A DNA stretch of 64,000 nucleotides, taken from the NCBI RefSeq assembly GCF_003013395.1, contig NZ_PXZM01000038.1, forward strand, positions 1 through 64,000, given 5' to 3'. The position numbers and the translations under genes were made by a program. The notes beneath the pieces are model-generated. The model did no database searches and was not told the DNA's origin. It worked only from the letters and a program-made list of their open reading frames with translations. Shown one piece after another: positions 38,301 to 49,200 of this stretch (position 1 is the first letter of the stretch; the number at the start of each line of letters is the position of its first letter). This stretch comes from Brevibacillus fortis. Its GTDB lineage: Bacteria; Bacillota; Bacilli; Brevibacillales; Brevibacillaceae.

Positions 38301-41080
38301 AGAATCGTTTTGAGATATTGCTGCAGCTCCTGTTCATCCTGCTTTTCATGCAGGACAACATAAGAGATGATTCGATTGTCTCCATTCCCGTCTTCGCCTA
38401 CGACCGCTATACATTGTCTAACGCGCTCATGACGTAAAAGGGCATTTTCTATTTCGCCAAGCTCAATGCGATGTCCGCGTACTTTTACTTGAAAATCGGC
38501 ACGCGTTACGAATACAAGTCTCCCACTTGGCAAATAACGTCCCAAATCGCCTGTTTTATAAAGTCTTTCTTTTTTCTCTTTCAAAAAGGGATTCTCTGAA
38601 AATGCGAGATCGGTACGCTCGAAATCATTTACGTACCCCCGCCCTACTCCCATCCCGGAAATGTAGATTTCTCCTACACAACCAGTGGGAACCGGACGCA
38701 TCCATTTGTCCAGCAAATAGTGCTTCATATGGTCGATGGAGTTGCCCAACGCAACATACGGATAATTATCATGCTGATAAGAACGATCTATGATTTCGTG
38801 CATCGTATCATCCGAGCATTCCGTTGCTCCATACGTGTTCACGACAGTACCTTCGGGATACAAGGCTTGCCACTTTTTACACAGTGTTACCGGCAATCCC
38901 TCACCAGTAGAGATCATATATTGCAAATGTTGCAAGGCTTGTTGTTCCGGTGGGAGAGCCAGCGCAGTATTGTGCACCGCTTCAATCATCGCCGGAACCA
39001 TTTGAATCACGGTTACCTTGTCACGACTTATGGAATGAAACAATAACTCCGGGTCCGTTGCCGTCTCGTTGTCATAAATCACCACTTTTCCCCCTACCAT
39101 CAAGGGAGCCAGGAATTGCCACACCGATATATCGAAGCAATGGGAAGCATTCTGTACAACAATGCTGTCATGATTCAGTCCAAGCACATCTATTTTTGCG
39201 AATAGGTGATTCAACATTCCCCTGTGCTCGATCATTGCTCCTTTTGGTATACCTGTAGAGCCCGAGGTAAAAAAAACATTTGCCAAATCATTATAGTCAT
39301 TGATGATTTCAGGATCATTCGAATCCACTGTTTGCAAAGAAGTGATATCCGGACTTGCACCGTTGCCCTTGTTCAAGCAAAACACGATAGGTTTTTGCAC
39401 TACTCCCGTTGCCAATGTCATGCTGCGTGACTGATAACTCGCCTCGGTCAGTATGACCTTCGCCTTGCTATTTTCCATAATCGTAACCAATCGTTGATCG
39501 GGGTGAGCGGTATCTAGCGGAACATAGCATCCCCCTGCTTTTAGCACAGCCAGAATGCCAACCAGCATATCAATGCCTCTCTCTAAAAAGATGGCAGCCA
39601 GATCATTTCTACCAAATCCTTCTCTGCGGAGCCAATGAGCCAAACGATTGGAATTTTCGTTCAATTCTCTGTAAGTAATCGAGTGGTTCATGAAGACAGC
39701 AGCGACAGCGTCAGGATTTTGCTTAACCCGCTCTTCTATTAGTTGCTGAACCAGTTGATCCATGTTTCGATGTGACTTTGTAAAATTGCCCATCACCTTC
39801 GTCATCGTCTTTTGCTCTTCATCCGTCACGGCATTCAGATCGCTGATTTTCATTTCGAAATCCGAACAAACCTGCTCAAGCATACGGATGTAATGGGACT
39901 GTAGCCTTTCCAGATCGTCCTTGGTGGTAGCATGGGGATGAATGAATTGAATCTTTATGGACCGTCCAACCGTCACCATGATTTCGAGTGAGGAAAGGCC
40001 ACCTCGATGAAGGACGACCGATTCATAATCATTTTCTACACCATTCACTACTGTCACGATCATTGTAAATAAAGGATGATCTTCTGGGACTCCCGCATAG
40101 TTACGAATCATCACTCGTGTAATGATTTGATTTTGCTGCAATTCTTCCCAGCTTTCCTGAACGTTCTTTACAAAATCACACACGTTTTGATTCGCATGTA
40201 CTGTCATGAAAACAGGCAAGCTGTGAGCTAATGGCCCAATAATGGTAGCTGCCCCTTCCAGTGATTCGGGTCTCCCGGAGACGGTAACACCAGTCGCTAC
40301 CTTTTCATCACCACTATACATATTTACTAACAGCAGCCAAGCAGCCTGAAAGACAGCTTCAATCGAGACGCCCCGCTTGAATGACATGCTCTTGATGGAT
40401 TGGGAGAATGGTTCGGAAAGAACAGCATGGCAGCTAGTCTGCTGATTTGCTTCTTTTTGCGCACCCTGTATTGGATAAAATACTGACTCGTTATCATAGT
40501 GATTGATTTTGTCTATCCAATAGCTTTTGGTTCTGGAGCCATCTTGGCTTGACTCCCATACGAAATACTCTTTGAATGATGTTCGCTGATAATCAGATGA
40601 ATGATTGCCATTTGCTCTCTTCAGCCATTCCTCCAGAAGAAGCCCGCGACTGACATCGTCCATACACAATGTATGATTAGTCCAAATGATGACCGTTTGA
40701 TTTTCCTCCATCTGTATCATGGATAAGCGGAGTAATGGACCTTCCTCAAAGGCAATAGGCTCCTGATGGGACGCAATCTCAGAGAGATACCTTTGCTCTT
40801 GCTGTTCCGGAGATAATCCTCGCAGGTCGTGCCAGGCGATAGGAATCGGGAAATGCTTCAATACCACTTGTACATGCTTATTTTTTAGTTTACGAAAAAC
40901 CGTTCGCATTAGCGGCGTCTCACTAACTAATTCATTCCACGCTTCTTGCGCTTTTTCTCGTTCGATAGGCTGTTCGATCAGATAGCGCACCGTTGTCATC
41001 ATGTCTTGGCTTAACAATTGCTTCTGTACCATGGAAAGCTCAATGACTTCCCCTACATTTTCTTTTGTTAAATGCTGCAA
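32318..41080 (-). CDS. NRPS: C*-A5-T5-C-A6-T6-E-PBP-type hydrolase
   Basis: A 2920-residue synthetase with TTG start behind GAGGTG. Order: degenerate C (1-425; NHTLCMDD at 135-142 where HHxxxDG is expected), A5 (445-960; code by eye DIWQMSTDDK), T5 (Ser1005), C (1068-1510; HHMISDQ at 1202-1208, last Gly replaced by Gln), A6 (1530-2022; code DVGEIGSIDK, the known ornithine code), T6 (GGDS, Ser2071, the form usual before epimerases), E (2120-2560; HHLLVDG at 2254-2260, NYLGQFD) and a class C beta-lactamase/PBP-like serine hydrolase (2572-2910; S2630-x-x-K2633, Y2724-x-N2726, K2869-x-G2871). There is no classical thioesterase. The last domain probably releases, and perhaps cyclises, a peptide ending in D-Orn. 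Hydrolysis of the product or of an amide bond are alternatives. Confidence 0.93.
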   Translation of the reverse strand: MQHLTKENVGEVIELSMVQKQLLSQDMMTTVRYLIEQPIEREKAQEAWNELVSETPLMRTVFRKLKNKHVQVVLKHFPIPIAWHDLRGLSPEQQEQRYLSEIASHQEPIAFEEGPLLRLSMIQMEENQTVIIWTNHTLCMDDVSRGLLLEEWLKRANGNHSSDYQRTSFKEYFVWESSQDGSRTKSYWIDKINHYDNESVFYPIQGAQKEANQQTSCHAVLSEPFSQSIKSMSFKRGVSIEAVFQAAWLLLVNMYSGDEKVATGVTVSGRPESLEGAATIIGPLAHSLPVFMTVHANQNVCDFVKNVQESWEELQQNQIITRVMIRNYAGVPEDHPLFTMIVTVVNGVENDYESVVLHRGGLSSLEIMVTVGRSIKIQFIHPHATTKDDLERLQSHYIRMLEQVCSDFEMKISDLNAVTDEEQKTMTKVMGNFTKSHRNMDQLVQQLIEERVKQNPDAVAAVFMNHSITYRELNENSNRLAHWLRREGFGRNDLAAIFLERGIDMLVGILAVLKAGGCYVPLDTAHPDQRLVTIMENSKAKVILTEASYQSRSMTLATGVVQKPIVFCLNKGNGASPDITSLQTVDSNDPEIINDYNDLANVFFTSGSTGIPKGAMIEHRGMLNHLFAKIDVLGLNHDSIVVQNASHCFDISVWQFLAPLMVGGKVVIYDNETATDPELLFHSISRDKVTVIQMVPAMIEAVHNTALALPPEQQALQHLQYMISTGEGLPVTLCKKWQALYPEGTVVNTYGATECSDDTMHEIIDRSYQHDNYPYVALGNSIDHMKHYLLDKWMRPVPTGCVGEIYISGMGVGRGYVNDFERTDLAFSENPFLKEKKERLYKTGDLGRYLPSGRLVFVTRADFQVKVRGHRIELGEIENALLRHERVRQCIAVVGEDGNGDNRIISYVVLHEKQDEQELQQYLKTILPEYMIPERIMILDAMPLNRNGKVDKKALPAVDTVQTKTEAYVPPRNDLERRLATIWSTVLSIDDMGIDDDFFQLGGHSMKTIQVRLRMKKELGIEVTIKDLFEHRTIRELSSLLAHREESSMGQSHTRHDRATIRKAEEKDYYPVSHAQRRLFFIQQLEPQSTAYNMPTIYHITGPLKERILHKAFSLLVQRHEVLRTKFLVKDGHPVQQVLRNHDFTYTFVDFSKQSVASRQEAVKLVMQQESETYFDLENDALFRVKLCKVADEKYTLLLNMHHMISDQWSWGILLKDFSQIYESLQQGIDPVLPALNIQYKDYAVWQNHAINHGELAESEAYWLKTFQKEIPVLDLPTDYQRQPVQTFFSAVESYHLPESIFGRVREIAQQYDASMFMVFLSAVSIWLSKLTNQQDIIIGTPEAGRNNMEIEEVIGFFVNTLPLRLEVNMEHTFVEALQACRQLALDSYAHNEYPFDKLVEKINPERDVSRNPIFSFMFQYIEKLEEDGKISSLEMKAVESYNSMTNFDLSLVCLDQEDGAGLSIEYRTDLFQPETVQRMLGYLCNIIEQVANLPTIFLKQIELLSVEEKQATVSGFIDVQFTDGDEKKTIIELFEEQSARTPDHIAVVFEEQELSYSTLNKRVNQLARTLVAEGVCANQLVGIMAERSMEMVVGVLAILKAGGAYVPIDPEYPEERIRYMLEHSGAEVLLLHRAIREKVDFDKKIIILDDHESYHSVDTNLGLSTQLDQLAYVIYTSGTTGKPKGVMIEHRQLQALAQAWKQEYKLDEFPVRCLQWASFAFDVFTGDYIRSLLYGGKLVICPAEARIDLERIYQLMEKHEINLFESTPVLLIPLMNDIYEKGLTMDFMKILILGSDQCPLHVFHNLVDRYGHTMRIINSYGVTEATIDASYYEKETQQHYKFLPIGKPLPGVKMYILDASGNVVPVGIPGELYIGGRGVGRGYFKQPDLTNEKFVQNPFCMGEKLYKTGDMARWLPSGNIEFLGRFDNQVKIRGNRIELEEIEAALLKTSKIREAVVIPREDESGQKRLVAFYVAAQVLETSLMREALRKVLPAFMVPSYFVQLDEIPVTPNGKIDRKALTELNITLHNDRQFVEPQTEIEKTLVSVWQGVLHEKQVGIMDNFFELGGDSIKSIQVASQLSALGYKMEIRDLFKYPTIAELGTRLKPMKRKIDQRDIEGAVQLTPIQHWFFQEHNQHPHHYNQSFMLYRKDRFDESLVRKVIEKLLRHHDALRMVFRETETGYEAYNRGVSESDDMYSLEVWDYRNSTAEKTHQVMDAQCTEIQSRLHIFDGPLIRLGLFQCADGDHLLMAVHHLLVDGVSWRIVIEDFNRAYLQLLQDKAMTLPLKSDSYQLWAQKLNEYAHSERIEGERTYWNRVEEMEIQSLPTDYVEWKPLRKQTKTKTIMLNEQQTRELLKQANRAYHTEIDELLLSAIGMAFKKWANIDRFAINMEGHGRESILPDVEINRTVGWFTSEYPVIVDVGNEQSLSAIIHKMKKDVRQIPHKGIHYGILKYLAANRQKNNITPEISFNYLGQFDLERKEEEGDIQLSAFSGGESMSLDQTRECKIDIECVVLQGRFHFMVAYSENQYKNETIDRLATCLQESLCEIIQHCMTKLHNSSDHGFPGESVDFEGVVDGYFDASMMNDLPGAIVVVVHNGQVQLKKAYGYANRNERMLMSADDTVMKVGSISKIVTVAAILQLVEQGLIGWNDDIQPYLVDMEIPRKVEGPLTVEHLLSYTAGFDEPFTGNDQSYHFGEGESLTLREYIHRYMPTVIYQPGEQYCNENFSFMLAGYLVERVTGVPFHRYVSEKIFTPLEMKKSSFLLQPELESKLATGYDLENNPIQRYDFSPADSPDGSLLSTGHDMEKWMLTLLNKGAYGTERVLEEDSIAKMFTSKAVLHPQGAYTGYGFTAKFHPDYDHENILAKAGEVIGFNSFLWLLPEKNLGVFISTNKSQFNKMEFFDYFMKNYHPAETISI

Positions 41081-41098
41081 GCCCGTGCACCTCTTTCG

Positions 41099-43141
41099 CT
41101 AAAGGAATAGTTGCTCATAATCATCATTAGTAAGAAATTGGCTGTTTAGATGACTGACAATTTCACGGATTCGTTGATGCGGCTGGGCTATCACACTTTG
41201 CAATACGTATTCATATTGGGATAGCATTCTTTGCACGGTCTCCCTCTTGAATGCATGTGCATGATAGGTAATGGTTCCATGTAGTTGACCTCGTAATTCG
41301 TGGATGCGGAATTGAAAATCAATCGTGGAGAGCGGTTCTTCCTCGTTCATTTCAAACAAAATTCTCGGCTCATGATGTCCATGTAGCAACGATTCCAAGC
41401 CGTCTTTATATAGATAGGCTTCTTTTACCTTGCGCTGCACTTGCAGAACCAGCTCGGAAAAAAGTGGATTTCCTGATAGATCCGTTCGCAGCCATAAGAA
41501 TGAAATTTCATGCAACTGATCCCACCCCGCCCGAAATGCCAGGGCCATATCCTCCTTCTCGCTTTCAGCATGCAAGAGGACCAGAAATGTGCTCATGAAA
41601 ATATCAAACGAAGAGCTGTCCCAAGATTGAGCCAGACGGGATATTTGAGTCGACGGCAATCCTGTTATTTCAAGCTTCTCTCGTTCGAACATAGTGGCAT
41701 CGCTAGAAAGACTCCTTCCTTCCTCTGGCAATATCTTCAAGGAAGGCAAATGGGCAAAGTTCTTCGTCCAGTAGTCTTTATTCGCTTGGCTTTTTAGCAT
41801 CAGGATATCTTCACTGTCATTTTTCAAAAGAAATAGACTGGCTGCTTCAAAATCGGCAACCCATTTGACGACCGTTTCTTCATTCAAAATATCAGCATTG
41901 TATTCAAAGCCTGCCAATATGTCCTGCTGGTTGTCCCGTTCAACCACAAAACATAAATCATACTGGGATATATTTTTATGAATAGGATAAGAACTGATTG
42001 TTAACCCATTGCTTTGAAACGTATTTTGGGCATTGCCCACAAAAATGGCCCCATCCTGCTTAATCGCTTTCTGATGGACAAAAGCGGTTGAAAAAAAAGA
42101 CGAATATTTTTTATCGCGATCATAATCCAGCTCTCCCGCGATCAAAGAAAGTGGGTAATTTTGATACGTTGAGCATACTGACAGCTCTTCTTGGACAAGT
42201 CGAGCTAACTCGCGAAACGAACAATTTTTCGGGATTTTGATTCGGAGTGGCAGCATCACGAGACATGGTCCCATGATGGAATAAAACTCTTTTTCGGGTC
42301 TGCCAAATCTGGGTACACCGATAATGATGTCATCTTGGCCTGAGATACGAGAAAGAAAAGCAAGGAAGAGAGACAAATAAATAACATCCGTTTGATAGTG
42401 ATGATTTTTCCGGTAGGCCATCATCTCATCGCGGAGTTCGTGTTTGCACGTAAAGAATGAGATCCCGCCTTTAAACGACGGCGTACTGGGACGACTTTTA
42501 TCAGTCGGCAGCTCTAGCCTTTTAAGAGGTCCACCCAGCTTCTTTTTCCAAAAAGCTCTCGCTTCCTCGCCTTCTTGGCTGGCTAAATAATTCTGTTCCC
42601 ACTCAACAAAATCCGCAAAATGATGTGTGGACGGTTGTATCACAAGCTCTTGATCTGCTATCAACTGTTGATAGATCATCGTAAATTCATCGAGCATGAG
42701 CGAAACACTCCACCCATCTGAGCAGATGTGGTGGTACTTCAAGCTTAAAATACTGCCTACTTCTTTATAATCCAGCAATTTGCAACTGAATAATGGCCCC
42801 TCGTCCAACTGAAATGACTTGCTCAGTTCTAGATTCAGATATGCTCGAATCGTTGAATCGTCCCAATCAGCAGAAGCCACATGCTCAAAATCCAAGATAG
42901 GCTCGCTGTATACTTTTTGTATGGGCTCGTCTTCTAACACAAAAATGGACCGATTGATTTCATGACGCTTCACGATCTCGGTAAGCGTACGTATCGTCAC
43001 AGCTACATCCAATCGTTGTTCGAATCTGAACAGAAACTGCTCATGATAAAAAGCACTTGTTGGATGTACCAAATAGTGAATGAAGTAATCCTTTTGCGTT
43101 TCAGATAAAGCGATTGTTTTCATAAAGGTTCTCTGCGTCAT
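41099..43141 (-). CDS. Stand-alone condensation protein: C plus half-C, no A or T
   Basis: A 680-residue protein with no adenylation or carrier domain. Residues 1-440 form a complete condensation domain with intact HHICSDG at 137-143. Residues about 455-665 look like only the C-terminal half of a second condensation domain: the segment begins at the DYW boundary between the two lobes, has the FDIFMSTFLVLLHA helix and the YHAHAFKRETVQRML strand-helix end, and lacks the HHxxxDG lobe. It sits between synthetases 2 and 4, with 79 and 18 nt gaps. It may acylate a second amine (for example the beta-amine of a diamino acid), act as a bridge between synthetases, or be a split remnant. Confidence 0.85.
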   Translation of the reverse strand: MTQRTFMKTIALSETQKDYFIHYLVHPTSAFYHEQFLFRFEQRLDVAVTIRTLTEIVKRHEINRSIFVLEDEPIQKVYSEPILDFEHVASADWDDSTIRAYLNLELSKSFQLDEGPLFSCKLLDYKEVGSILSLKYHHICSDGWSVSLMLDEFTMIYQQLIADQELVIQPSTHHFADFVEWEQNYLASQEGEEARAFWKKKLGGPLKRLELPTDKSRPSTPSFKGGISFFTCKHELRDEMMAYRKNHHYQTDVIYLSLFLAFLSRISGQDDIIIGVPRFGRPEKEFYSIMGPCLVMLPLRIKIPKNCSFRELARLVQEELSVCSTYQNYPLSLIAGELDYDRDKKYSSFFSTAFVHQKAIKQDGAIFVGNAQNTFQSNGLTISSYPIHKNISQYDLCFVVERDNQQDILAGFEYNADILNEETVVKWVADFEAASLFLLKNDSEDILMLKSQANKDYWTKNFAHLPSLKILPEEGRSLSSDATMFEREKLEITGLPSTQISRLAQSWDSSSFDIFMSTFLVLLHAESEKEDMALAFRAGWDQLHEISFLWLRTDLSGNPLFSELVLQVQRKVKEAYLYKDGLESLLHGHHEPRILFEMNEEEPLSTIDFQFRIHELRGQLHGTITYHAHAFKRETVQRMLSQYEYVLQSVIAQPHQRIREIVSHLNSQFLTNDDYEQLFL

Positions 43142-43220
43142 TCATGATCACCCCGATATTTTACTGCGAAATGGTTGGGCATGCGGCTTTCACCAGCATG
43201 CCCGACAAGCAATCAATCGG

Positions 43221-46200
43221 TTAGCTGAATAGTTCATTGAAATCGTATTCTTCCGCCAATTTCAATTGAGATAAACGCTGAAGTGGATTTTCAGTCATTT
43301 GGCATAGGATGTGTTCGATTTGACTCATAAACGTATCCATGGCTTGCCTGCTAAATACATCCGCATTATATTGTGCAGTGAAAGTGAGCTGGTCATGATA
43401 CGTCGACAAAAACAACATCATATCCAATTGATCATCCTTAACAAAATGGCTGCCTTCATACGTTTTGACCATCGTTTCATCCAGGAAACGACTTAACGGA
43501 CAATACCTGTAGATGATACCGTCTGATTCAAGCAGATTGTTCGAGGCTTGTTGTCCAATAAAAACAACGGAATACAAATTCTTTTTCTGACCCTTGGCGG
43601 CTAATTGATCCTCTACGACCAAATTGTACGGATAGTCCTGATTCTCATACGCCGTATACGCCGTTTCTCGCGTGCTGTTCAACATTTCCAAAACAGTCGG
43701 GTTGCCGGACAAATCTGTACGCATGGCGACCGGATTGATCAGAGGGCCCATAATTCCTTCGAGGTCTGTCTGGGTACGACCAGATAATGTAGAGCCGACA
43801 GTAATGATTGTTTGGTCCGTGATGAGCGATAGCCAGATGTTTATCGCCGTAAGAATGGTGGTATATCCGGTGCCGCCTGCCATTCGAGTCAATTCTGAGA
43901 GCGCTTGCACAGTCTTTGGTTCAATCGAAAGCGTTGTTACATTTGATATCCGGCTGTCGCGAGTGTATGGATCTGCTTCTCGCGGAATGATCGGTGCCTC
44001 TACATTTTGTTGCAACTGTTTTAACCAATAGTCTCGCTGCCGGTTCAGTTCACCATTTTGTAATCGGGCTTGCTGCCACATAGTGTAATCAATATAATCC
44101 AGCGGTTTGGAAGACTGACGATAAACGCCACTCTTTTCTTGTTGATACACATCTGCCAAATCATTCATAAACACATCGAGCGACCAGCCATCAAATCCAA
44201 TATGATGAGTGCCCAGGAGGAAGAAGTGCTTTGTTGGCGTGACTCGATATAACTTCATCCGAAAGAAGGACTCTCGAGAAAAATCAAATGGCTTGTACAA
44301 GGCAGATTCCAAATCCATTTGGATGCGTTGCTCGCCTTCCGTCACAGATAAAGAAGACAAGTCCACATACTCGTTATCCACCTTCAGGTCGTCATACACT
44401 TTTTGATACAATTGCCCTTCTTTTTCTATAATTGTCGTGCGCATTATTCTGTGCCGTTCAGACATGAGACCCATAGACTTGTGCAGGACATGACTATCAA
44501 CGGGGCCCTCCACTTCAAAGAGGTACACCCCTCCTACCGCTTCCTGGTCACTGAATTTTGCATGGAACCACTGTCTTCTTTGACCGTGGGATACTTCAAA
44601 CAATTGCTGTCCAGGCTGATTCTCCACTCGTACAACCTCATGAATACGCGTATTCTTCTCCGCCCCTTGCTTGATCTCGGCTACCCGGGCTGCCAGCGCT
44701 TCGATCGTCGTAAACTCAAATATGGTTCGCAAGGGTATGTCCAGCCCCAAAACTGTTCTCATACGAGACATCACTTGTGTAGCCAATAACGAATGTCCAC
44801 CTATGTCGAAGAAAGAATCCTTGATACTAATCTGATTCATCTGCAAAATATCGCACCAGATGGAGTGAATCATTTCCTCAGGAATCGCACGCGGTTCGAT
44901 CATAGTAGAATCAGATAGTTTCATCACCGGCAATTCCAGTGCGTTGCGATTAATCTTTCCGCTCGTTGTTTTCGGGATGCTGTCCAGCTTCGTGAAATAG
45001 GTTGGAATCATATAAGCAGGCAATTGCCCCTTCAGGAATTCTCGCCATTCGTTCACATCGCCATCGCCCACGATATAAGCGGCCAGCTCTGTAGATCCCC
45101 TGTCGTTTTGAATGGAAATAACGGCTGCTTCACGAATAGACGGATGTCTGCTTAATGTGGATTCAATCTCCCCTAATTCAACCCGGATGCCCCTTATCTT
45201 GATTTGATTATCTTTTCTACCTACGAATTTGATATTTCCGGAAGGCAGGTAATATCCTTTGTCGCCGGTTCGATACATCCGCTCCCCTGCTACAAATGGA
45301 TTTTCCATAAAGGCTTCTTCCGTTTTCTCGCGGTTGTATAGATAGCCCCTTGCCAGTCCCAGACCACCGATATAAAGGTCGCCTATGACACCAATCGGAA
45401 CTGGGTTCAAATTTTTGTCCAGGATGTAAATTCTGTTGTTATCAATTGGCTTACCTACACTGACACAATCCTTCTCAAACGCGTCCTCAGGCGCGCAGGT
45501 ATAAATGGTAGAGTCAATCGAGACCTCTGTTGCCCCCCATGTATTATGGAGCTTGGCGTTCAGATTTCGATAGAACTTGCCTACCGTTTCCGGTAAGAGC
45601 GCCTCACCACTGGAGATCACATTTTTTAATGTCCCTAATTTTGCGACATGCTCAGGAGTAAGGGCATCGACAAACATATTGAGCATACTCGGCACAAATT
45701 GAATGCACGCCACTTGGTACTGAATGGCCGCCTGAATAATTGCCTCTGGATCTCGATGCAACCATGGCTCCAAGAGTGCGATCCGTCCCCCTACAGACAA
45801 TGGCCAAAAAAACTCAACAGCTGCATCATCGAATGTCAGTGTTGTTTTTTGCAGAACGGCTTCCCCTTGCTCCAAGCCATGCTGGCGTTGCATCCATAGC
45901 ATTCGATTGACCCATCCAACATGGAGGTTTTCCACGCCTTTTGGAATGCCCGTCGATCCTGACGTGTAATAAATCGAAACCAAATCCGTTGGTTTTACAG
46001 TCTGCTCCGGCAATCCCTCAGGCATGCTTGCTATGATTTCCTTGTCGGCATCTGGCTGTACGCATTGAACATGCGTCGCTTGCTCGAAAAGATGCCAGAA
46101 TTCCTGCTCTGTGATACAAACATTGGTTTTGGAGCTTTCCAGCAATTGAGCCATCCTTGCTTCGGGCAGCTCAGTATCTAAGGGAAGAAATGCTCCGCCT

Positions 46201-49200
46201 GCCTTTACGATGCCGAGAATCGCTACGACCAGCTCAAGGGATCGATTCATGCATAGCCCAACAGGTGTATTGGGCCGAACGCCCAGCTTGATCAAATAAT
46301 GCGCCAGTTGGTTAGAACGCCTGTCTAATTCCCGATAGGTTATCGTTTCACTGCCCATTTCAGCAGCGATTCGTTCCGGCGTCTTTCTTGCTTGTTCGAT
46401 AAACAAATCATGCAAGCATGTATTCTCGGGAACGGTTGCATCTGTCCGATTCCACTCCACTACGATTTTGTGACGCTCATCCTTGGGTAACAATTCGAGC
46501 GATGCAATCGGAGCGTCTGGTGCATTCACCAATGCTTGCAACCAGTTTTCGAAATGAATAGCCATTCTTTCCACGGTCGCTTGATCAAATAAATCCGTGT
46601 TATAAATCATGTTCATGACTAGTCCGTCTGCAGACTCGCCCATGGACAGCTCGATATCAAATTTTGATACATTATGACGAACTGGCATGATTTCCAAAGT
46701 TCCGGCTGACGAACCATACACTTCTGATGACAATTCAGCCCAAGTGAACATGGTCTGAAAAACCGGAGAGTAGCTGGTGTTACGTTCGAGTTGGAGCGAC
46801 TCTACGATTTTTTCAAATGGGACGTCTTGGTTTTCCTGCGCCAGAAGTGCTTTTTCTTTTATACGAGCTAGCAGTTGTTTGAAGGTAGGACCGTCTTGAA
46901 GATTTGCCCGATAGACGAGCGTGTTCACGAAGAATCCAATTAATCCTTCGATTTCTTTTACATGTCGATTCGCTACAGGGCTCCCCACCAAAATATCCGT
47001 CTGTCCGGTATATCTGGATAAAAAGCTTTGATAAGCTGCCAACATGGTCATAAATAAAGTCGCATTCTCTTGCCTGCTTACGGTTTTCAATTTCTCAAGC
47101 AACGTCAATGGCAGCACGGTTTTATGCATACTTCCTGCATAGCCTTGAACCGCTGGTCGAGGCCGATCAATCGGTAATTGCAAGACAGGAAGCTCTCCAG
47201 ACAGCTCCGCTTTCCAATAATCCAGCTGTTGACCGATCACATCATCTGTCAGCCATTCACGCTGCCACACAGAGAAATCGGTATATTGAATCGGTAGAGC
47301 AGTAAGCTCAGCAAGACTTCCACTCTGTGCCTTCTCATAGAAGGCCAGCCATTCTTTCAATAAGATTTCCTCAGACCATCCGTCCGTAATGATGTGGTGC
47401 ATCGTACATAGTAGAACGGACTCTTCTTCCCCTACTGCAATCAATTTTGCCTGAATCAAGGGGCCTCGATGCAAATCGAACCTTCCCCCTGCCTCTTGCT
47501 CGATAACCTCGGTCAGCTGCTCTTCTTTCGAGGCTTCGGTTTGTTCTCTCAAGTCGATGACAGGCAACGGAGTAAACTGATACGGTTGGACAGCCTGGAA
47601 AGGTTGACCATTTTCATTCGGAAAAACCGTACGCAATATTTCATGACGCAAAAGCAGCGCATTCCATCCTTTTTCCAACGCACTTGCATTCCACGGCCCA
47701 GTCAAACGCCAAATATGAGGAACGTTGTAAGCTGTGCTCTCCGGTTCCAATTGTTGTAAAAACCATAAGCGCTGCTGTGCATGAGATAACGGGAATTTTT
47801 CTGTATGAGACGCTATCGTAATCGTTGGAATCCGCTCTCTTTTTCCATTCTGACTGAGCTCCATCATTCTTGTATGGAAACTCGCGATAGTCGGACATTC
47901 GAACAAGATTCGCAACGGGATAGATAATTGGAAAGCTTCCTCCAAGCGGGATATGAGCTGTGTCGCAAGCAGGGAGTGACCGCCTAAATCAAAAAAGGAG
48001 GAGTGGATACTCATTCGTTCCACTTTTAAAGTCTCACTCCAAATGGATGCTATCCTACTCTCTGTAGCAGTACGTGGTGCGACAAATTCATCCTCCAGCA
48101 TGACGGTTTCTGGCAATGGTAACGCCTTTCGGTCAACTTTTCCTTGTGTGGTTAGCGGAAATGCTTCCATTTTCACAAAATAGGACGGAACCATGAAAGG
48201 AGGCAATTGCGTACTCGCATACTTTTTCCACTGCTCGACGTCTCCATCTCCAGCGATATAGGCGATGAGCCTTTTATCGTCTGCTCCGTATTCCTGTGCA
48301 ATGACGATGGCTTCCCTGACGTCTTCCGGCTGATTCAAGACGGCCTCAATCTCGCCCAGTTCTATACGGTACCCTCTTATTTTCACTTGATTGTCTTTTC
48401 GACCGATAAATTCAAGTCCTCGATCAGGCACATATTTCACCATGTCACCCGTCTTGTATAATCTGGCTTCCGGGTCTGGATCAAAGGGATGCTTAATGAA
48501 TTTCTCCTGATTAATCTCGGGTCGATTCCAGTATCCCAGAGCCAGTCCCTTACCACCCACGTACATTTCCCCTACAAGACCAACAGGCACCAGCTTTTGT
48601 TTGTCGTTTAAGATATACACTTCGGTGTCATTGATAGGGCGACCGATCGAAACGGATTGTTGGATAGCGTTTCGATCGGTTACTGGATAAAAGGTGGCAA
48701 AAGTCGTGGTTTCCGTAGGGCCGTAGCAATTGATCAATAACGTATCAGACAAATTGTCTACTACCTTTTGAGCGTGCTTGTGGGACATAATATCCCCGCC
48801 CACCAGCAATTGCCGAACCCCTTTTACATCTTCCAGATGAAAATCAATCAATTGATGAAAGACTCCGGCCGTTAGCAATAACGTACTGACTTGGTAATCA
48901 CGTAGTACCTGCCCCATCTCGCCAAGATCAAGCTCTTTGTATGGAAAAACAACGAGCTTCGCTCCATTTAACAAGCTGCCCCATACTTCGAAAGTCGACG
49001 CATCAAATGAGATCGACGCCATATGCAGCATCGTTTCTGCCGTTGTGAGCGATACATAAGAGGCATCCTTAACAAGCCGGATGACACCGCGGTGAGGAAT
49101 GAGCACCCCTTTCGGATTACCTGTCGAGCCGGAAGTATACATCAAATAAGCAAGGCTTTCTGAAGTGGCATGCTGCTCCAAATTCGCATCTGATTCCATG

